Source: a virus
Length of the DNA stretch: 47,297 nucleotides
Reading direction: 5' to 3' (one strand)
Virus record (IMG/VR): IMGVR_UViG_3300050821_005224
Coordinates: 1 to 47,297 of that record
Of the stretch, positions 43,220 to 47,297 are shown piece by piece. A program made the position numbers and the translations under genes. Under the pieces are notes generated by a model. The model made no database searches and was not told the origin of the DNA. It was given only the letters and a program-made list of their open reading frames with translations. Position 1 is the stretch's first letter. Every line of letters starts with the position of its first letter.

Positions 43220-44703
43220 TAGAAAGGACTCGCTATCCAACGAAGAACATCCCCAGAAACTGTAGTTCCAGAGATTGTTACAGTAGTAGCATTTGAAGCT
43301 GTTTCTATAACATTATCAGTAAGAGTAGTTTCATCTTTAACTAATACATTCCATCCTGTAGGAGCTGTCCAACCAGTCGCTCCGTTAAGTGTAATAACTA
43401 TAGTACAGGTACCTGTAGTACCAGATTTAATAGTTCCACTAGTCGCTCCTCCAGTAGGAGTAGAATTAGAACAACCAGAATAAGTTGCTTGAGTTTTAAG
43501 TTGTTTAATATTCCCTGAACTATCACTATAAACTGGGAGTCCTGCAGTTAGAAGATTAAATAATGCCTGGCCATATACTTTTAGACTCCCTTCAACTCCT
43601 AGACCTCCTAATCCTTGTGCTCCAAAAAATGAAGTAGACCCAATAGCAACTGATCCATCAGTATAAAATACAACATTACACGGAGGAGTTCCTGAAGTTG
43701 CATTTATAAAATAAATATCTCCAGAGGTATCAACTCCAATACCCCCATAGGATGAGGAACTATTATTAAATAATGGAATTGCTAATGCAGTTTCTGCAGG
43801 AGAAGTACAAGATCCTGTGGCTCCTCCACCATAATTAGCGGCAAACAATCTTCCTGAAGTATCAAAATAACTTTCTGGGGCGCCTCCCCCAGTAGTAGTT
43901 ATAGCAAAAGGATAATAAGCGCCTCCAAAAGTTTGTATTTGCAGTCCTCCAATTCCTTGTTGTAAAGAATTTTGAGCTACTGTAAGTTGATAAGTTCCAA
44001 AATTTGGAATGATTGCGCCCTGTACAGCCTCTCCTATAGCAAGAGTAGGAAGATTTTGACCGCTAGTTACAGTGAAACTAGCTGCTCCATTACCCCCACA
44101 ATTATTACTTGCTTCAGTTATAGTTCCACCACCTAAAGTTGCGGGTCCTCTACCATATCCTCCAAGAGAATAAACTTCTGCTGTAAGCACCCCACTTCCA
44201 GATAATGTATCTACTTTAAGAACTGGATGTACATACCAACCAACAGAAGTAAGAGTAATAAGACAACCAACAGTATAACTAGATCCTGGAGTTACTATAG
44301 AAGCTACCGTAAGAACACCAAATTGATTATTACTATCATATATTTGGTCTGTCACACTAGAGCAGTCATTTAATGCAGAATTCCCATAACATTTATCTGC
44401 TAATACAAAATCAGAAAGAGTCTGGGATGCTCCAATATCAATAGCAGTTTGCCAAGCACCTCTAGTACCATTCCAATTTATAACAGGAAAAGTACCTCCA
44501 ATATTATATATAGAAGAACTAATAGAAGTAGCAGGAGTTCCAGCTCCTATAGATCCAGGAGATGCAAAAGTAAATCCATTTAGGGTAACTGCATTAAATG
44601 CACCCGGACCACTAGTTGCTATTCCTTCTGCATATATTGGAGAAGTAGAAAGTCCATAAACTAGACAGGAAAGAAGGATTTTCTTCAGAGAAGAACTAAT
44701 CAT
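43219..44703 (-). CDS. large secreted or virion beta-rich protein with signal peptide
   Basis: A 494-residue protein starting at ATG 44703, four bases after the previous stop. MISSSLKKILLSCLVYGL, STSPIYA is a Sec signal peptide. The mature part is Gly/Ser/Thr-rich and strand-dominated with repeated GG turns, including a trimeric fibre-like stretch (SLKVYGQALFNLLTAGLPVY) and a Cys-containing C-terminal domain. It resembles tail fibres, but the signal peptide and position next to two exported small proteins suggest export or surface assembly. Confidence 0.7.
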   Translation of the reverse strand: MISSSLKKILLSCLVYGLSTSPIYAEGIATSGPGAFNAVTLNGFTFASPGSIGAGTPATSISSSIYNIGGTFPVINWNGTRGAWQTAIDIGASQTLSDFVLADKCYGNSALNDCSSVTDQIYDSNNQFGVLTVASIVTPGSSYTVGCLITLTSVGWYVHPVLKVDTLSGSGVLTAEVYSLGGYGRGPATLGGGTITEASNNCGGNGAASFTVTSGQNLPTLAIGEAVQGAIIPNFGTYQLTVAQNSLQQGIGGLQIQTFGGAYYPFAITTTGGGAPESYFDTSGRLFAANYGGGATGSCTSPAETALAIPLFNNSSSSYGGIGVDTSGDIYFINATSGTPPCNVVFYTDGSVAIGSTSFFGAQGLGGLGVEGSLKVYGQALFNLLTAGLPVYSDSSGNIKQLKTQATYSGCSNSTPTGGATSGTIKSGTTGTCTIVITLNGATGWTAPTGWNVLVKDETTLTDNVIETASNATTVTISGTTVSGDVLRWIASPF

Positions 44704-44707
44704 AATC

Positions 44708-45151
44708 TTACTGTGCCTCCACAAAGAAGAAATCCTGCGCTGAGTCTGCTGTGTAACTCCAACAAGCAGTTCCAACACTCATTACTACAGTAAAGGAGTT
44801 AGGAAATGAAACTGGAGTATTGCCTGGTAGAATTAGTCCTATAGTGCTATTAGCGGTTACTGCATAGCATAGATGAGGAGAAACAGTACCTGGAGATGGA
44901 ATAGTTTGTCCGTCGAAGATTAAAATAAATCCAGCCGCCGCCCCTGTAGTTACTGAGCCGCCATAAAATTGAGTTGGACCTAGATGTTTTGGCCCGGAAG
45001 GAGATGGAAGTACTGGAGTAATAAAGTTAGATGGAGTGAGAGAATAGAAACCAGGAATAGGAGTATTAGTTATACTCTGACAATTAGCAGTAGTAGAAAA
45101 GTGAAATAAGGCAAAAAGTGAAAAAATAAAAATTAGTAAATTTTTCTTCAT
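44708..45151 (-). CDS. small exported protein (paralogue of the next gene)
   Basis: A 147-residue protein. KKNLLIFIFSLFALFHFSTT at the N-terminus is a Sec signal. The body has FYGGSVTTGAAAGFILIFDG, CYAVTANSTIGLILPGNTPV and ends CWSYTADSAQDFFFVEAQ. This matches the neighbour at 45163 almost motif by motif, so they are duplicates. Similar small strand-rich proteins in phages accompany tail genes. Ribosome binding site AGGAG-ctAGGAAAA. Function unknown. Confidence 0.7.
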   Translation of the reverse strand: MKKNLLIFIFSLFALFHFSTTANCQSITNTPIPGFYSLTPSNFITPVLPSPSGPKHLGPTQFYGGSVTTGAAAGFILIFDGQTIPSPGTVSPHLCYAVTANSTIGLILPGNTPVSFPNSFTVVMSVGTACWSYTADSAQDFFFVEAQ

Positions 45152-45162
45152 TTTCCTAGCTC

Positions 45163-45579
45163 CTACTGTGCCTCAATAAAATAAAAGTCTTGCGCCGAGT
45201 CAGCTGTATAGATAGAACAATTCGCCCCTACACTATACGCTATAGATATTCTATTTTTAAAATTAATTGGTACATTTCCTGGAAGAATAACTCCTACTGT
45301 ACTATTAGCTGTAGCTGCATAGCACATCTTTGGAGTCATTCCTGTACCTGGAGATGGAACTGCCGCGAGATCCCAAACAAGGATGAAGCCATTTGCAGAG
45401 CCAGAAGTTACAGTTGCTCCCCAAAAAGTACTTGCACTTATAGAATAACTAACAACATTTGGCGCGCTACTGAAGCCATTAACCGCTGCAACTGATGCTT
45501 GGCCTTTAACTTGAGTAGTTGATAAGGAAAAAGTAAGAAGTAGAAAAGTGAAGAATAGTATTACTCTCTTCGCGGCCAT
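45163..45579 (-). CDS. small exported protein, first gene of the late block
   Basis: A 138-residue protein. AAKRVILFFTFLLLTFSLST forms a Sec signal. Conserved with its paralogue at 44708: GATVTSGSANGFILVWDLAA, MCYAATANSTVGVILPGNVP and CSIYTADSAQDFYFIEAQ. AGGAG precedes the ATG, with an imperfect inverted repeat (7 and 5 pairs) spanning this site. It leads the late transcript, so it is likely abundant; possibly a decoration or surface protein. Confidence 0.7.
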   Translation of the reverse strand: MAAKRVILFFTFLLLTFSLSTTQVKGQASVAAVNGFSSAPNVVSYSISASTFWGATVTSGSANGFILVWDLAAVPSPGTGMTPKMCYAATANSTVGVILPGNVPINFKNRISIAYSVGANCSIYTADSAQDFYFIEAQ

Positions 45580-46039
45580 TACTTTCTCCTATCTACTTAT
45601 AAGTACTAACTAAGTAGTACCTATATAATATTCTTGCCAATTTTTACTATATCACTTATAAAAAACTCTGTAAAGTGGGGATTTTCGCGCCTCTACTAAC
45701 TTATTACTTCTTCCCAGACTAACTAATAACTAAAAAAGGCAAAAATGATGATAAAAAATTAGAAAATTTTGATGAGTGTTTGAGGATGAACTCAAATCAC
45801 AAACCAAAAAAGGTCTTCTACCCCCTACTTCATTTCTTTTCTACTGGATGGTCTAAGTAGTGGACAATAATGCTAATGTAGTATGCGCGAGACTACTAGC
45901 TATCCTCAACTATACGCCGCGATGGATGTAATAATGTTGTAGGTACATTACGGGCTGACAGTTGGTAGTAGCTAGCGATCACGATCTAACAACTTACTAG
46001 TCATTAGTTATGATCGCTAGCTACTTAGTCAGGCCAGTA
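45580..46039. other. intergenic region at the head of the late block
   Basis: About 460 bases without a credible gene. Near the late start are two palindromic motifs, ACTTATAAGT (45596-45605) and GTACT...AGTAC (45604-45621), possible operators. A 6-bp hairpin, TTTGAG with CTCAAA, lies near 45779-45796. A 15-bp inverted repeat sits at 45967-46025. I found no convincing -35/-10 pair for the late promoter, although the A+T-rich stretch 45620-45660 is the best location. Confidence 0.6.
45967..46025. repeat. 15-bp perfect inverted repeat with 29-base loop
   Basis: AGTAGCTAGCGATCA (45967-45981) and TGATCGCTAGCTACT (46011-46025) are perfect inverted arms; TAAC and GTTA within the loop can add pairs. 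It lies 14 bases after the stop codon of the 246-aa gene and has no T tract. It could be a terminator-like structure, a protein-binding site, a recombination site or a packaging signal. Confidence 0.75.
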
Positions 46040-46780
46040 TTACAGGCCCATTTCGATGGTGATTTCCTTCGGAGCGAGGAAGGAATTCAGCTTGTCGATG
46101 AGCTTCTGAGTAGTGTTGTCTGGAGCGGCCAGTTTCACGGCTTTTAGAAGCTGAGAAGATATACGCTCGTTGAACGCTGTTCTTGGACTGGCCAACTGTG
46201 ACAGTAATTCACAGTGTTGATTGACTGCCTTTGTCAGGAGTTCGAGTTGTTCGTTGCTTGGCTCATCCGGGTAGTTCATGCTGTTGGACAGTGCGAGAGT
46301 GAAGTTGTCTTCCAGGTTCAATTTGAACCAATTGATAACCCCTTGCTTGGATAGATGGCCGGAAGTGGAGTTTTCCGACTGGTAGTTTGCAATGCCGGAA
46401 GGGGAGATGTCTGTTGATTTGATGTGCATGTCCTTCAAGGACAGCTTCTGTACGTCCCTCTGAGTTTCGATCAGGGAGCGAATGACGATGTCTTGTAGAT
46501 CCATGTAGCAGGCTTCCAGAGCCTTCTGTAGGCACTCAGGCTTGATAGTGAGGATTGTTGGCTTGGGGATTGATACGGCCATTGCAGGAGGAGCCTTCTT
46601 CCCTACCTTGGTCATTTTGTCTGTCTGTTTGTAGGAGACGATAGACAGACGGTGATCGCTGTTGTCGGGCTTGGAAGTGTCTGTGTAGTAGAAGACTTGG
46701 TAGGAGGTGACTGGAAATCCGAGGGTGGAAATTGGAGTGTTGTTGTCGGGAGTGGAAGACTGAGAGAGATTGACGGACAT
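46040..46780 (-). CDS. isolated leftward gene of unknown function, foreign composition
   Basis: A 246-residue protein. I recognise no family. N-terminal strand segment (LGFPVTSYQVFYYTDTSKPD), a basic linker (KMTKVGKKAPP), then PKPTILTIKPECLQKALEAC and an all-helical C-terminal half ending KLNSFLAPKEITIEMGL. Gene order and the helical tail loosely resemble the 258-aa early protein, but this is weak. Base composition is clearly richer in G+C than the rest of the window. It has its own promoter (46933-46961) and a structured leader that hides its ribosome binding site (AGGAG, just upstream of 46780). Confidence 0.75.
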   Translation of the reverse strand: MSVNLSQSSTPDNNTPISTLGFPVTSYQVFYYTDTSKPDNSDHRLSIVSYKQTDKMTKVGKKAPPAMAVSIPKPTILTIKPECLQKALEACYMDLQDIVIRSLIETQRDVQKLSLKDMHIKSTDISPSGIANYQSENSTSGHLSKQGVINWFKLNLEDNFTLALSNSMNYPDEPSNEQLELLTKAVNQHCELLSQLASPRTAFNERISSQLLKAVKLAAPDNTTQKLIDKLNSFLAPKEITIEMGL

Positions 46781-46782
46781 TG

Positions 46783-46926
46783 AAGTTACTCCTAAGTATT
46801 CGACGGGAGTAACTTAGTCCGATGAGGGAGAATAGTTCTCCCGTCTTCGATCGAGGTACGACAGGATTGTCGCATTGCTCGCGTTCGATCCGGGCCTTCC
46901 ACCGGAATGGCGTGTCTTACTTAACT
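46783..46926 (-). promoter_or_regulatory. structured 5' leader with competing hairpins
   Basis: Leader of the 246-aa gene, about 145 bases. Hairpin C: AAGTTACTCC (46783-46792) with GGAGTAACTT (46806-46815), perfect 10 bp; on the leftward transcript the strand next to the start codon is the ribosome binding site GGAGTAACTT. Hairpin A: GACGGGAG (46802-46809) with CTCCCGTC (46838-46845), 8 bp. Hairpin B: GGGAGAA (46826-46832) with TTCTCCC (46836-46842), 7 bp. A overlaps both B and C, so they exclude each other. Farther upstream CGACA/TGTCG and GATCGA/TCGATC add a nested stem. This is the architecture of a riboswitch or translational attenuator. Confidence 0.6.
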
Positions 46927-46932
46927 GTCATT

Positions 46933-46961
46933 AATGTAGTCAGTAGAAGAGAGTAGGTCAA
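46933..46961 (-). promoter_or_regulatory. sigma70-like promoter of the 246-aa gene
   Basis: On the minus strand TTGACC (46961-46956) is followed after exactly 17 bases by TACATT (46938-46933). Predicted start is near 46926, giving the structured leader above. Similarity to the consensus is good at -35 and moderate at -10. Confidence 0.55.
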
Positions 46962-47109
46962 TAGATTTTTGTATTAGATTGTTGCATTTTTTAGGGGAGA
47001 TTTTGAAAGAATGTTGCGCTGTTCACCTTTTAGACCACGAAAGGAGGAACGTTCCTATAACGTTCCAGGAACAAAAGTGTTATAAGGGACAAAACGAGAA
47101 CAAATCGTG
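46962..47109. other. non-coding region with AACGTT motifs next to the terminal repeat
   Basis: No gene seen. GGAACGTTCC (47046-47055), TAACGTTCC (47058-47066) and GTTCCAGGAAC (47063-47073) cluster here, and the inverted form GGAACGTTA follows in the terminal repeat (29-37). AAAACGAGAACA (47091-47102) recurs at 101-112 and at 47211-47222. If the genome is circular or concatemeric these lie within about 170 bases, suggesting binding sites for a packaging or regulatory protein. Confidence 0.5.
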
Positions 47110-47297
47110 AAATATTTATGTTTTGTTCTTTGTTCTTGGAACGTTACGAGAATAAATCACGTTCACGGGTACAAAAGGAGAACATTCTCTCCCTAGCTGG
47201 GGGGGGGGAGAAAACGAGAACAGCGCATGAAGTAAGGTTAACTTATGCGTCTAGGACATAACGGCAGAATTTGTACGATTTGTTTTCGTAGTTTCTT
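47110..47297. repeat. right copy of the direct terminal repeat
   Basis: Matches positions 1-187 in order, with 10 instead of 9 G residues in the G run. See the left copy for interpretation. Confidence 0.9.

Noticed and set aside
46263-46535. 90-residue alternative frame within the 246-aa gene
   Set aside because: It is a shadow frame of a G+C-richer gene without a ribosome binding site.
46801-46850. GTCCGATGAG sequence resembling a hammerhead ribozyme core
   Set aside because: The core has C where U is needed and no GAAA box follows the stem, so the catalytic arrangement is absent.
46870-46915. GTTCGATCC resembling a tRNA T-arm
   Set aside because: Flanking bases do not form a T-stem or acceptor stem, and no anticodon or D arm can be folded.

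Overview
The window reads as a nearly complete genome of a short-tailed (podovirus-like) double-stranded DNA phage, A+T-rich by eye, infecting an unidentified bacterium. The first 187 bases recur at the right end (47110-47297) with one extra G in a G run, so the molecule is either terminally redundant or a circular genome cut within this block; the unique length is about 47.1 kb. I see no integrase, RNA polymerase, tRNA gene or CRISPR array, so the phage looks lytic and dependent on host transcription.

Layout. A control region spans the ends: about 330 bp left of 47110, the terminal repeat, and about 770 bp to position 955. It holds two facing arrays of five 7-bp iterons at exact 10-bp spacing, repeated AACGTT motifs and candidate promoters. 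Early genes run rightwards from 956 to 18902: a repeat protein, a RecD/Dda-type helicase, small regulators and zinc-ribbon proteins, nucleotide pyrophosphohydrolases, a PD-(D/E)XK nuclease, a RecA/Sak4-like ATPase, a putative single-strand binding protein, a family A DNA polymerase with proofreading domain, a DUF3987 helicase/primase-like ATPase and a double Myb plus XRE regulator. Late genes run leftwards from 45579 to 18871: secreted small proteins, terminase, a DUF2829/Tad2-like protein, portal, scaffold, decoration and capsid proteins, connector, tailspike, fibres, tail nozzle, a holin candidate and three large ejection proteins. The two blocks converge and overlap by 32 bp. A separate 246-aa gene with different base composition (46780 to 46040) has its own promoter and a structured leader.

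How it fits together. The early block copies and recombines DNA and manages nucleotide pools. The late block packages DNA into an HK97-type head and builds a short tail with a pectate-lyase-like spike and an ejectosome. No endolysin or spanin could be recognised.

Most notable observation. Long perfect inverted repeats of unrelated sequence enclose the ribosome binding site or start codon of the DNA polymerase (14 bp), the RecA/Sak4-like ATPase (11 bp), a 410-aa early protein (10 bp) and the isolated 246-aa gene (10 bp, competing with two other hairpins). This looks like a genome-wide, structure-based translational control scheme for replication genes. Other items: four late proteins with Sec signal peptides, a shared acidic C-terminal tail on several early proteins, a Tad2-like anti-defence gene inside the terminase operon, and a 15-bp inverted repeat beside the isolated gene.
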